This document shows, piece by piece, positions 49,874 through 62,029 of a stretch of 64,000 nt of DNA (position 1 is its first letter; each line of letters begins with the position of its first letter). The notes beneath the pieces are model-generated. The model saw nothing but the letters and a program-made list of their open reading frames with translations, was not told the DNA's origin and did no database searches. This DNA is from Apostichopus japonicus (taxonomy: Eukaryota; Echinodermata; Holothuroidea; Aspidochirotida; Stichopodidae), in the NCBI RefSeq assembly GCF_037975245.1, contig NC_092579.1:1911001-1975000 (forward strand), written 5' to 3'. The translations under genes and the position numbers were made by a program.

Positions 49874-50727
49874 AGATACGAGTACAACCCATATATACGA
49901 GTACAACCCCATTGGATACGAGTACAACCCCATTAGATACGAGTACAACCCCATATATACGAGTACAAGCCCCATTAGATACGAGTACAACCCCATTGGA
50001 TACGAGTACAACCCCATTAGATACGAGTACAGCCCCATATATACCAGTACAACCCCATTGGATACGAGTACAACCCCATTAGATACGAGTACAACCCCAT
50101 TGGATACGAGTACAAGCCCCATTAGATACGAGTACAACCCCATATATACGAGTACAACCCCATTAGATACGAGTACAACCCCATTAGATACGAGTACAAC
50201 CCCATTAGATACGAGTACAACCCCATATATACGAGTACAATCCCATTAGATACGAGTACAACCCCATTGGATACGAGTACAAGCCCCATTAGATACGAGT
50301 ACAACCCCATATATACGAGTACAACCCCATTGGATACGAGTACAACCCCATTGGATACGAATACAACCCCATTGGATACGAGGACAACCCCATTAGATAC
50401 GACTACAACCCCATTAGATACGAGTACAACCCCATTAGATACGAGTACAACCCCATTGGATACGAGTACAACCCCATTAGATACGAGTACAACCCCATTA
50501 GATACGAGCACAACCCCATTAGATACGAGTACAACCCCATTAGATACGAGTACAACCCCATTAGATACGAGTACAACCCCCATTATATACGAGTACAACC
50601 CCATTGGATACGAGTACAAGCCCCATTATATACGAGTGCCACCCCGTTAGATACGAGTAAAACCCCTTTGGATACGAGCACACTGAACACCCATTAGATA
50701 CGAGTACAACCCCCATTAGATACGTGG
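49874..50727. repeat. 21-bp minisatellite (GATACGAGTACAACCCCATTA), about 40 copies
   Basis: Units are 21 bp, with two alternating end variants (ATTAGA or ATTGGA) and a third, CATATATAC. Some units have one extra C (AAGCCCC or AACCCCC), which shifts the frame. The open frames (DTSTTPL on +, SNGVVLV or GLYSYLM on -) follow from the 21-bp period and break at the 22-bp units. No start context, splice site or flanking coding sequence supports a protein. Confidence 0.95.
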
Positions 50728-52066
50728 TATGTCACAATAGTATTGATATGAAAAGGAAGGAAATACTTAAGTAAAACCTACATTGTGAAACTGTACTGCA
50801 GCTATGCATGCATGTGTCGGTTAGATATCAACGTAGTTCTGTCTTGGATCTATTTCTGTAACTTGGTTGAAAAATATGCATAGCTTTACTTCGTGTAGTG
50901 AATTTAAGTATACCAATTGGTTATTGACATTATTTAAGCTTACACAGACTGTCAGCCGTTATTGTGATGGAGGTACGGGAGGTATGTGTGGGCGAGGGGG
51001 TGGGGTGGGGCTGTGGTGGGAGGTGTAGAAAATATCCCAAAACAGATACAGTACACTTGTTTTCTCACAAATAGGAATGGGAAAATTTGATCTCTCTCCT
51101 GCTTAAACAATATGACTTTTGAAATCACTTGCTTGGGAAATGTTTTCATATAAATGATATTTCTACAGAAAAATGATTACAAAAAGTTCAACTTTGAGGG
51201 AGGGCATATGTGTTGGATTGCAAATATAGTATAGTGTATACTCGGAAAGAGCCTCAAATTTTTCTTGTGATTTGATAGACTGCTTTGACAACACCGTTCA
51301 TCCAAGACCATCAGTTCCAGTTATCACGACAAGAGGGGGTAATGTTCATGGGTAGGCAACCTCCCCTGTGGATTAACCAACCATCCGGACTATATACTTT
51401 GTCTGCACATGAAACATTCTTTGAGGGTGAAGGCCGGAGGCGATGAAACATGAGAAAGCGAAATGGATTTTACCAAAAGATTCATGTTTGAAATCACAGG
51501 ATATTAATTCAGTACCAGCAAGAATTACCTATCTGCCCCTCATCCTCCTGCCCCTGAAAATGAAAACACCCCCCCCCCCCCCCCCAAAAAAACACAAAAA
51601 AAAACACACATAAACCGGAAAACGCGAACTTCAAGTTTCGCTATTATTCATGTGATTGCGAAATCAGTAATGTTAATCTTTTAAAAATAAACACGAAAGT
51701 GACATAGCTATTCACTATGACCTACTTTTCGATCAGGTTAAAAACCTTATGCATGCTGTGAACTCGACCAGTGATACATGCTAAATTTATAGGCCTCAAA
51801 TGGTGGGATTACAGATTACAATGTCGGCCACAATGACTTGATATGTAATATCCTGTGTATAATACTCAATCTCTTTTCTGGTTTTTTTTTCCTCCCTGAC
51901 GGATGGCTATGGCGGGTACGCGGTTACTGGTTTATACATCTGAATTGTTTTATTTTGCTGTTTTCCATCAGTCACATGCTCCAAATTCTCTCGGAGACCA
52001 TAAAGAGGGAGCAGTGGGATGGGGAGGGGTAGGGGAATTGTGGAGGGGGTAGATAACGTTGCATCT
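50728..52066. other. Non-coding, no supported gene
   Basis: Contains a C17 tract at 51569-51585 followed by an A-rich run. Nothing else was recognised. Confidence 0.45.
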
Positions 52067-52074
52067 CTCTAGAA

Positions 52075-52484
52075 CAGGAGTTCCCTAACTGGGGTGCATG
52101 AACCCCCAGGGGGTGCGTGAGTCCATCCCAGGGGGTTCGTGAGACTTTTCTGAAAGTCAAAACTATAGAGTAGGCTACTTTTTGTTGAACTAAAATCTGA
52201 TATATCATATAATTTAGTAATGTACAAAGGTCGTACCTATCGAAAAACTCTTTTCGCGTCCCATACGCATATGTTGCAATAGTAGTACCAGGGAGTTGTT
52301 CCATAACAACTCCCTGGTAGTACCGTACCGTGCATGTGATGCTAGATCTCTTTACGAAGCACTGTTATGCCTATTATAGTATAATAATAACTCAGATCGT
52401 GTCTCGAAAAGGTGGGGTTCGTGGACAACTCTGACATCCACAGGGGGTTCGTGGGGGGAAGGGGATAAAGTTAGGGGAACCCTG
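52075..52484. mobile_element. Non-autonomous hAT (Charlie-like) element
   Basis: The left end, CAGGAGTTCCCTAACTGGGG, and the complement of the right end, CAGGGTTCCCCTAACTTTAT, form imperfect terminal inverted repeats of the hAT-Charlie style. A perfect 8-bp target duplication CTCTAGAA flanks it (52067-52074 and 52485-52492). GGGGGTTCGTG-type repeats occur near both ends. It has no transposase. A perfect hairpin with 15-bp arms (TACCAGGGAGTTGTT, loop CCAT) lies at about 52285-52318. Confidence 0.92.
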
Positions 52485-52492
52485 CTCTAGAA

Positions 52493-53153
52493 TCAGCTAG
52501 AAAGAACATGCAAGATTCGTTTCGCAATAAAAAGCTTGATATAACCTTTGAGTAAGTAATTTGAACTATATATGAGAAAGGTTAATTTTGACGCAACATG
52601 TGGTTACAGAATTTGCGGAACTTACCAAACTTAGGCTTGATTATTGGAAGGATTCTTCCTGTTAGGATACCTCAATATAATAAGAGCACATGACGGCGTT
52701 GATATGACATGTGATCCTGTATTTATATCAAATTGAAAACAACTCATCCGATGGCAATGATTTGCTAGTTTCGAATGCGTAGAGGCGGAACACTTTCTAA
52801 TTATAATTCTCAAAGAGGGCAGCTTTTGTTATCCACTTCTAAAACCTGTATAAGGTCAATGAATCAAAGACCAGCTGGGAGATGCTATCTGGTTACATGA
52901 CCTGACCTGGTAGGGCACTGAAGTGATGTAACTTTTTTTGAGATGTGGACCTTATTAGTTGACATTGGATAGGGTGAGGACAACGTTTGGCTGTATATAT
53001 TTACGTTTTGTTGGGTGGCGTCTATCTTGGCGCAGAGTCCCACTCTATATCCGGTGGACAGAGCGAAGAAGATGCATGATAAAAACGGGTCCAGTTGTCT
53101 GATGATCGATCAACGCGTGAAACTATGAGTAACTACCACTAATCTCAACTAAT

Positions 53154-53158
<5 letters not shown>
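52493..53158. other. Non-coding, no supported gene
   Basis: The end of this stretch (about 53035-53158) leads into a TA tract and may be a decayed SINE, but I cannot align it well. Confidence 0.35.

Positions 53159-53217
<59 letters not shown>
53159..53217. repeat. (TA)n microsatellite
   Basis: A pure alternating TA tract of about 58 bp. Confidence 0.97.
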
Positions 53218-53221
<4 letters not shown>

Positions 53222-56200
53222 CAATTTCAAATTAGTTTTGTCATTTAAAAATGGGTTCATCAGAATATAATGCTCATTGGTTTAGTATGAGCTTAAAAAG
53301 CCATGTAGCGTGCGTTAGAAATCCAAGTTTAAAAAGAATGAAAAATAAAGAACAAAATAACAATATTTGTGTATCACCATGACATCAAACATACAGTACC
53401 TACTCCAATATGCAGTTCAAACAAAGATATCTAAGGAAAACACGGCATGTTGGAATTTAGAGAAACTTTCACTAGGATACCTGTCGTTCAACTTCCTCTT
53501 GTTAGACTATGTTACACAATATTATTTACATATTACGTAGATAAAGAGGCTCACTGCAGACTGCAGTGACTCTGCATGGACGCAAACCACAGAACTGTAT
53601 ACATATAGAAGCCATATCGCACCTGCTGACAACAATACGCTTTGCAGCTATTAGAAGGTCGCTCGCGCCATCTTGATAAACCCCAAAACAATGACTCACG
53701 CAGAAGGTGTCTGCGTGATATAGTAACGAGGTTTCGACGGAATTCTGATCTTATCGTCAAAATATCTTTCAGTTTCACATATAGAAACACTTGATGCACT
53801 AACTTATTAGCTCGAATTTTGTGGAAAGAGATATACTAGTTGAAATGAATTGCTTGTACACAGTTGGTGACTTAAAAAAAAAATGCTAGCATGTTCGCAA
53901 ATGTTGTACCATCTTATGTTAGGCCCTTAACAAGATACATAGGGCTCCATGCCCAACCTTCTATATCGATCACCATGCTAATTTAAATTAGAAAAGGATG
54001 TTGGGGAGACTGCTTTTCAGAAACGTTTGGACCCCTGAGGGGCTGGTACTCCGACTTGGACGGGCACCAACAATTTATTGAGGGGCACCAATAATTTAAG
54101 GGACAATTTAAGGGTCTGTGTGAGAGAACACTAGTCTGAAGGTGGAGGGGCATGCCCCCTGAGACCAGCTTGGCTACCGGACTGCTGGGAAAGGGTTCAT
54201 TCTCAATAGGAGTAATATAGTCACTTCAACAAATTATCATTGAAAGATAAAGACAGTGATAAAGGCCTACACTGCAAGTCATGTTGAGGTAAAAAAAATC
54301 TTGAAAATATTTTTTGGCAATTAAGGTCAACAAAAGCTGAAGCTCAGTGAGTGATCTTCGAGAAATTGCTGCAGTTTTTTCAACTGAAAGGTACCTCACA
54401 GTAATGCAACAACCACAATGCCATTACTGCCGTGTATCAGGTGATGCATGATGCAGGTGCCTGTAAATCACACAAATCGACTTTGGATAGAACTTCCCAA
54501 AATATATTTCTCTGTATACTTTCTGACTATTTTCAATATGGTGTATCGGACTGTCATCTCAGTCCCAGCAAAGTTTATCACCATTAATAGAATTGAATTC
54601 TAATTTCCTATCTTAGCAATTGGATTATAGCCTATGCCTAGTGTTGCTTTAATACAGCGATAACTTTACAGCTATATATAGTACTAGCCTAGCTAGTAGT
54701 ATACATTAGTTGACTTGTAGTTGTAGAGCTAGGCTAGGCAAGCCATATGCTATCGCCCGTCTGTGTCACTGCCATTGAAATGCCAAAGGACAAACGCAGT
54801 CTTGCGGTTATAATGTAATATTGATCGACAATAACTTCGATGACATCCTACGAGTTGTATATTTGTTCATTTAAAAGCCGCATTTCAATTTCTTTGAACC
54901 TGGAAAACGTCGTTAAACGTGCAGTCTGGCACTGTTACATGTTGTTACGTCCCAGCAGTTTAGTAAAGGCTTCATAATTGACGCACCTTCTAATCTGACG
55001 CACCTTCAAATATTACTAGCAACGATACAGGAGGCACCTAAACTTTTTGCAGCCAAGCTGAGTTACATATTTGATGAGTTTTAATTCACTGTGTTTTTTT
55101 AAGCTTTTAACATGCACCCTCCCCCTAGTTTTGCGCATTGTTTGGGCATTTGGAATCTTACTTCATAAAAATAACCAAAATTGCCTCAGTATGGTACCAC
55201 TATTCTCTGGGACCTGACCCTGTCTGAGCTTAGAGGCTCAGAACATAGCCAACAGCATCCAAAGTCAATGGATGTATACTTAGGCCTACACTACAGTTAG
55301 CTTATCGACGAATGTGTCAATTTGGGGGTATATGAAAAAACTTGACACGGCAGGCATTTTGTGGTCAAATTCTGCTCAATTGTGAACGTTGCGTAGGCAC
55401 AGAACAATAAATATTTTGAGATCATTACATTTGTGAGGAACTACACATATGAAAAATGCATACAGTTGAGTGATTTGGATTTTTCGTTGAGAGACATCGT
55501 TAAACAAATCCTTAAATGCGTCAATTATGAGCCCACCATCCAACACATCGAGCAGTAACAAACTGTTTCGTGGAACCAAGTTTTTAACATGATAAATATT
55601 CCGTTTCGTTTTCCAGTCCGCACACGTATACCCTTAGAAGTGGCTCACAATTCTGTGTAGCTTTTAGACAGTTTTTAAGTTTAAGAATGTCTTACAATCT
55701 GAAAAATTAATTAGGCACTTCATTGCCTAACGTTGAGACGTACAATAGCATAGTAGTTTGACGCTTTTGGGTGAGCTGTTGATATTCAATTTGCTGCAAG
55801 CTTCTATGTATCAATTTCTGTGACGCACATCAGATAAACTCAAATGACCAGTCGTTTTTAGTAGAACGCTTGACCTCGGGTCAAATTTACCCTATGTCGA
55901 CAGCAAAATGCGCCAAAATGTGAAGCTGGCTTTCGTGCACGCAATTTCAGCGATATTACTCTATGCATTACACAGAGTCTCTATATACGGCTCTGGCATT
56001 ACACCACCAATAGCGCCACTAATACAAACCAAAAATGACCACCAATAATGTACGCTATTTATAACATCTTTTGTCTCTTATAGAGAGTCATATCAAATAA
56101 AAGGAGTTTACCCCTGTTCGACCTCGCAAGAGAGTCATATAACACTGTTACCACCTTAAATAGAGGCCTTCTTTCCTCCCATGTATAAACAGTGCTTATA

Positions 56201-57493
56201 GGTTTATATCAGCAGATACGAACCCAAACCCTGTCAATAGGTAGCGAATAGCGATAACGACATCCCATAAACAAGACAATTATTGGTCTGTTCGGGGTAG
56301 CGTAGCGTAGTATAAGTTCTTTCACTGAGTAAGTAAATGACTGAGTCTAGAAAATACATTAGCAGCTTAAAAGTTCGTTTTTATTCTGTCATTTTGTGTG
56401 ATGTCCTTACTTTGATGTTAATGACGCTACTAAAATAACAAGTTTTGGATACATTAGTAACTTATCGACATTGACTGCAAAATGTTTTCTTTAAACATGA
56501 AGAAATGGGAATATATAAACACCCTTAAATGCCGTGACATTGAACGGCACCAGCTGGTGAAACTAATGAGATCTGAGACTACCAGCAATTTTGTCATTTT
56601 AATTTCAATATCACTATGGTATATCCATGTGTTTTTGATATTGTTTATTCATCGGATGTGTAGAGCATATATAGGGTACGATCTTAATGATAATTTCCTC
56701 TAAAGGGGACGGAAATCGATCAGATAATGTCTTTAAACCACGTGAAAGAATATTGAGTACGATTGACATAATTAAAGTGAATGAGACAAGAACACCGTAC
56801 TTGTTTTTAATATTTTTATTTATTCATTTCTATTTTTTGGTGTGGGGGTGGGGTGTCACTTATACACATTTAGCGTTGCGTTTGTACAATTCTTTTGGCT
56901 CCTTTCCTCTCCCCCTCACCTATACCCCAGCCCCAGACCATCATACTCCGACTTCAAAACAACAACCCTGCTTATTTTCACGAGTAGTGTAGTACTGTTG
57001 ATTTATGTCCGTCTCAACTTTCCACGTTACATTTATCTTTTGGATCTGTTGGCAAACTTTAAGGGTTTGCTTTATTACATTCCGTTCTGGGACTAAGGAT
57101 AATTTCTACAACAAAATGTAATATTGTGTAACAGAAGGGATGGGAGACGGGTTTTTGGTTTGGAGACTTGCATCGACTCCTCTACCAATTCGTTGCTATA
57201 ATTAATGGACATACCACACTACCTACCGTCCTACCCAATGAGGAAACAATTACCCCCACCCCACTCCCCCTAACCGTTATTTGTTTTGTTCGACGCAGTT
57301 TTCCTCCAAAACCAGGGACGTCGGATCTCAGGGATAATGATCTAACCTGGTCCTTAAGTATAATACGACAATAAGAATACCTTATTCTTAGCTACATATT
57401 TCTCCTGGCCCCCTTATTGAGCTCGGTCTTCTGGGATATATTCCAATCCACTGGACCCCCACACTTCAGACTTGCCAAAAGCTAAAACTATAT
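53218..57493. other. Non-coding, no supported gene
   Basis: More than 4 kb without a convincing exon. The part at about 54000-54190 is GC-richer and contains repeated GGGGCACCAA-like text; it may be an old repeat. Confidence 0.4.
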
Positions 57494-57501
57494 GGGAAAA
57501 C

Positions 57502-58606
57502 CAGTGGCGGCGGAACCGGGGGGGGGGGGCTTGGGGGGGGGGGGGGGGGCTCAGCCCCCCAATGAAAAAGTTGAGGGGGCAAATGCATGATAAGCCCCCC
57601 AATATTTACCAAGGCTCCGAAACGTGCATCTGCCCATTTTTCAATGCATACTTGTCGATCTGTCCGATGCACACGTATACTATATAGGTGTAATAATTTT
57701 AGTAATTGCTGGGGGACCCTGGTCCCTCGGACCGCCCCTGGCTATAGACCACATTGTCACCCCAACCGCGTCTTCACGCCGCGTGAAAAGTGGAAGCAGT
57801 TAGTGTGAGTACCGGTAAGCGTAACACAACTTCGTCTTAGGCCAATGACTTGCCTCATTTCAGCCAGTTCTCTAACATCCCCTTACTTAGTGGCGGAGCG
57901 TCCATATATACAGTCAGGGGGCGGATCCCTCCCCCTCCTGACGGACTCAAATGGACTGCTGGCGCCCTTTTCAGCTTTTCACTACTTTTAACTTATTCGC
58001 GATTATTGACTATTTTATTGCGCTCTCATATACCTATTGACATTTGTCATATTCTGTTGGTGTAATTTTCCGACAAAATGGCGACGACACCTATTTATTC
58101 TCCGTTTATCTGCAAATTAGCAATGCCCGGAAAGGGTCATTTCCTGCAATCTAGGGAGTAACTTTACTCAAAACTTTTCTGTACGCTCCGCGCCAACCTG
58201 TGGTGGCGCTCCGCTTAGATAGTGTCGAAAGCGCCCCTACAGACCATTCTTGCCCCCCCCCCTGACAAATACCCCTAGCTCCGCCACTGCCCTTACTACA
58301 CTCAAAAACGTCTTTGCGAGTACACTACGAGTAATAGCTACTCTCTTAAAACACCATCGAATATACAAATTACAATGTTTTTACAGACTTTTACGTGCAA
58401 TCTGAGATATTGCAGGTTTGAGACCCATATTTTAGGGCTAGGTATTCGCAGCATAAAACACTCGGGAAGTGCCGTTTCCGGCCATCTAGGGGGTTTGAAA
58501 AAACCCAAAATTTTCTTGTACGCTCCGCGCCAACCGATGGTGGCGCTCCGCTTAGATAGTCTCCACACATTAGCCCCCCAATAATTTTTCCGTTCCGCCG
58601 CGCCTG
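57502..58606. mobile_element. hAT-like non-autonomous element (outer), interrupted
   Basis: The left terminus, CAGTGGCGGCGGAACCGG, and the complement of the right terminus, CAGGCGCGGCGGAACGG, are inverted repeats. A perfect 8-bp duplication GGGAAAAC flanks it (57494-57501 and 58607-58614). A related element sits inside (57888-58289); without it this element would be about 695 bp. No transposase is present. Near the left end there are long G-runs (57519-57550). Confidence 0.9.
57888..58289. mobile_element. hAT-like non-autonomous element (inner, nested)
   Basis: The termini are TAGTGGCGGAGC and, as complement, CAGTGGCGGAGC. The 8-bp duplication CCCTTACT is perfect (57880-57887 and 58290-58297). 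It shares a subterminal block with the outer element: TGTACGCTCCGCGCCAACC followed by TGGTGGCGCTCCGCTTAGAT at 58183-58225 and again at 58519-58562. One member of a family has therefore inserted into a relative. It has no coding capacity. Confidence 0.92.
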
Positions 58607-58614
58607 GGGAAAAC

Positions 58615-60410
58615 TGACAGGTTATTATATCAGAATAAATAGCTCCCGTGTCTGCATGCTTGTAATCTTTTCTGCTAAAACATATCACATCTTGTATGTT
58701 TCGCTAAAGACACCCGATTGGCTTTATTCATACCTAGTCCATCCCGCTGGGAAATGATATTTGTTTGATGTAATCACTGTATGTAGTCGGATGCCGTTAT
58801 CATTGCATATAGTTGTAGTCTCACCCCTCTCTGACTTTCAGTAACTCTCCCGTTCTGTATCGCAACAGTGAGCTACCAGGACCCTCCTCTGCCCTCACCT
58901 AGCCCCTCACCTCGAATGGCATTCATTCATAGAGGTATGACGTCATCTTGTTACTCCAGCGATGTGAGCTAACAGGGACATGAAATAATAGCTGACATGA
59001 ATATCACAGTATTATTGGAATATTGGAATATTCCGAAACAGAATACGAAATAACGAGAAGAGTGCAACACTAAGAATTCAGCAACATGCATGTTTGTTCT
59101 CAACTTCCCCTTCGAAACTAATTATTTCCCTTTTGAGAGGAGTAGACATAGTAATATGCCGATAAGCGGTGACCGAATAACAGCCAGAACGGATGGATAC
59201 CATGTAACTGGCCGTGTGATTCAGACGAACTTTCTGTGTTAAGTTACGAGTACACGATAATTCGGTTATTCTTTGAATTGTTTACAATACTAGATTCAAG
59301 TTTGGCCGGATCTGACTCACGTAATTTAGAGAAAACTGGTATAAATTCCGGACCATTTTGGAATTTACTTGACAAATATAAAAGTCCACCCGATGGACAG
59401 GGAGTGCAAAATATACAAACAACGGTATGTTAATTCCATGAAATTATATAGGAATATTTATTATAGAGGGTTCAATGACTTATCCGCAACAACAGCTGGA
59501 TACAGACTCATAAAACATTGACTCATTAAGAGTTTCTGAAATAGCAAAGATATGTATTGGCTACAGATTGGGATTCGAGTCAGTATACATCATACTTACA
59601 AGTCAAGTGCGTATGCGAATATATCCAACCATAATAGTTGGTGTCGATCCCTTTATAGCCATTTCTTTGCTGGGGGCACAGAGAGTTGGGAACAGTATTC
59701 TGTGGGGTGGGGTTGGCGGTGGGGGTTAGGTGGGGGAAGGGAAGCAAAGGCCGCTTATATCCACGGACCTGCTCGCATTCCCTGTAACAAGAGATCAAAT
59801 ACCAAATACATTCGAAGGAGAAAGGCAGAAATTAGGCTCTTTGATCTATAATTGTTAGTACACTGTACACCATAAGCATGAATTCATTTTGAAACAGAAT
59901 ATAATCTATACATTGGTTATAAAAGGTGATGCGATTAGCTAATAATGTCCTTGATTTAGGCGGATCCATTTTAGTACTCGGCATTACTTCTTGAGTATAT
60001 TATAAAAATGAAAAAACACAATTCTTTATTCCATATTTCCCGCCCCTTATTAAATCCGAGCCACACCGACCCCACCACCCCGCCCTGTCTCGTCAAGCTT
60101 CGATGCAGCAGGACCACTTGCTACTTTCAAACTTTCAATTTGGGCCTCCTAACTCCTCTTCTTTCAACCGTAATATATATTATCAAACTTTCAATTTGGC
60201 CCTCCTAACTCCTAATATATATATATATATATATATATACATAAATATATACATAAATATATATATATATACATATAAATATTTATTTTTTTTAATTTTT
60301 TTTTTTACCAACGTCCACTCAAATTTAGGCTATCACATGATTCCTATATTTAAAGAATAAGAATGTGATAACTATGTCTTCCCTTTATCTATCTAAATAT
60401 CTCTTCTTAG
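58615..60410. other. Non-coding stretch upstream of the aquaporin gene
   Basis: An 85-codon stretch without stops (59173-59427) is read on the + strand and ends at a good donor (ACG then GTATGT at 59425), but it has no ATG. A TA-rich tract lies at about 60212-60270, after a direct repeat of CAAACTTTCAATTTGG. The promoter of the aquaporin gene may lie here, but I cannot point to it. Confidence 0.35.
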
Positions 60411-60433
60411 GACATTTGAATTAAGACCTAATT
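60411..60433 (+). other. 5' untranslated part of aquaporin exon
   Basis: A pyrimidine-rich tract ends at TCTTCTTAG (60402-60410), a good acceptor, so an upstream leader exon is likely. TAA at 60422-60424 is in frame with the ATG at 60434. Confidence 0.55.
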
Positions 60434-60663
60434 ATGAGTCTATCACGTGACACATTCGGTAACCGAGCTAAGGAACAAGATGAATTGGAGAAGAAACTGT
60501 CATCATTTGAGAAATACATCCAGTCAACATTCGCTGAGTTCATCGGAACAGCTCTTTTTACTTTTGTGGCCTGTCTTGCTGTCTCATCGAGGGATGTCTT
60601 GTCCATCGCTTTCGCAGAAGGACTTTGCATCGCGCTGTTGTGCGCTGCATTCGTCAATATCAG
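60434..60663 (+). CDS. Aquaporin (AQP8-like), coding exon 1
   Basis: The exon encodes residues 1-76 and two bases of codon 77. Residues 1-30 are a charged cytosolic N-terminus (RAKEQDELEKK). Residues about 31-53 form membrane helix 1 with the family motif AEFIGTALF, and 55-76 form helix 2 (VLSIAFAEGLCIALLCAAF). The split Ser77 completes the loop-B entry VNISGG. An in-frame stop precedes the start, and the donor is GTCAGT at 60664. The family forms tetrameric membrane channels for water; AQP8 also passes ammonia and hydrogen peroxide. The AQP8-type assignment rests on NISGGHFNPA, on helix 1 and on the QxxGAMxGA segment in exon 2. Confidence 0.88.
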
Positions 60664-61078
60664 GTCAGTGGAAACCTCTTAATTTCGATTGATGTATATG
60701 TAGTGTTCAAACTTACGAAATTTAATATCTTTACGAGGACTCTGTTGGGTCAAACATTAATATAGATTGAGAGAACCCCCTTGATCCCTCCTCCCCCACC
60801 CCCTCCCGCCGACCCGAAAAATATGTTGCACGTCGTGCAACATGCGTAGTAGTGAGTTAGTTAGTGTGTTACACTATAAAGCTGAACTATCTAAGTTGCT
60901 ATATGCTCGTCGGTGGTATTATAGTTAGGCTAACTCAAAATATTATTATCTCCTTCTCTTTGCCAACATTTTCATAATGAAATCATCTTAATGTTGGTTT
61001 CTTCTAGTTCATATATTCACCCGTAAATTCAATATATTTATATTTAATTTTATATTTTGGCACTATTTTTTTCAATAG
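60664..61078 (+). other. Aquaporin intron 1
   Basis: A 415-bp GT-AG intron in phase 2, with a C-rich stretch near 60785-60812. Nothing else was seen. Confidence 0.8.
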
Positions 61079-61205
61079 CGGAGGTCATTTCAATCCTGCG
61101 TTATCCTTTGCTGCAGCCATCTGTGGGGCGATAAACCCTATTCTTGCAGTCTTGTACTTTGTTGCCCAGACATGTGGGGCCATGGTCGGTGCATCGTTCG
61201 TCAAG
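61079..61205 (+). CDS. Aquaporin (AQP8-like), coding exon 2
   Basis: The acceptor TTCAATAG ends at 61078 and the donor GTAAGT starts at 61206. The exon completes Ser77 and encodes residues 78-119: GGHFNPALSF, then AAAICGAINPILAVLYFVAQ and TCGAMVGASFVK. Asn82-Pro83-Ala84 is the first of the two NPA boxes that line the pore; helix 3 with its conserved Gln follows. The second NPA box must lie in exons beyond the window. The exon ends in phase 0 after Lys119, matching the break before the Ala that follows in vertebrate AQP8 proteins. Confidence 0.93.
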
Positions 61206-61279
61206 GTAAGTGGAAACATTTCACTTTATAGATGTTCGTTGCATCCAATATATATATATATATCAAAGTATCTCTTTCA

Positions 61280-61442
61280 AGATCCGGCTTTAGGAATCAA
61301 ATATGATTTTGAGTTGCTTAACATCATGTTTGATCTCTAGAGTAAGGCTATGTCACCAAAACAGTTGTTCGATACAGGTGACAAACGCCTACAGTGGAAT
61401 TACGACCTTCCTTACCGGTTTCGAACCTCTGGACATACAATC
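61280..61442. repeat. Duplicated segment, copy 1
   Basis: Shares in order TTTGATCTCTA, AGTAAGGC, ATGTCACCAAAA, GATACAGGTGACAAACGCCT, CGACCTTCCTTACCGGTTTC and CTCTGGACATACAAT with 62030-62208. The similarity extends into the tRNA-like head that follows each copy. Confidence 0.85.
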
Positions 61443-61682
61443 GGCGTCCATAGCCTATAGTGGTTAGGGTGTCCGCATATAAAGCGGGATGGCCGGGCTG
61501 TTTGACGTTTGACGTGCTGGCTGAGAGCCAATCAGAAACGAAGAAATGATTTCAGTGTCAGTTCAGTTTGGGAAAAATATATTCGCGGCCGGGCTCGAAT
61601 CCCTGTGGAGGGTGGAAGTTTTTCACTGTTCTGGATATTGCAACTCACTACAATTTCAACTATATATATATATATGTATGTA
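61443..61682 (+). mobile_element. tRNA-like SINE (family 2), split by an 87-bp insert
   Basis: The head CATAGCC-TATAGTGGTTAGGG (A-box region) is followed by GTCCGCATATAAAGCGGGAT, then GGCCGGGCT (61491-61499). The same GGCCGGGCT returns at 61587-61595, leading straight into CGAATCCC (B box). Taking out 61500-61595 restores a normal tRNA-like A-to-B spacing, with B box GGGCTCGAATCCC. The element continues GGAGGGTGGAAGTTTTTCAC and ends in (TA)n at about 61660-61674. The same 3' part occurs at 27611-27671. Confidence 0.8.
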
Positions 61683-62029
61683 TTTATGGAATAAGACTGA
61701 TCTGAAAATACATCACGATTAATCGTATTCAAGCACTCAGTTCTGCTTATAAACTGATTCCTCAGCAACGAGTAACACATATTATTGCAACTAATGAGAA
61801 ATGTGTAATTGTTTCAGTTATATAGGCCTGCGCTACCTACCTCGGAGCCCCAGCCTTGTTCGAGACATTAAACGGTCACTATATTCATTATCTACAGTGG
61901 TTCGAACTTTCAAGATGTCACTAGATATAGCATCCGGCTTACTCTGAATATATATATATCTATAAATATTCATTTGCCTTTGTCGTTTACCTCCATTTCA
62001 TTAACAAAGGTCTGTTCAGGGTATGTCTA

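Noticed and set aside
50122-50650. Long open frames of 127 and 165 codons on both strands
   Set aside because: They are by-products of a 21-bp tandem repeat, exist on both strands at once and break at 22-bp units.
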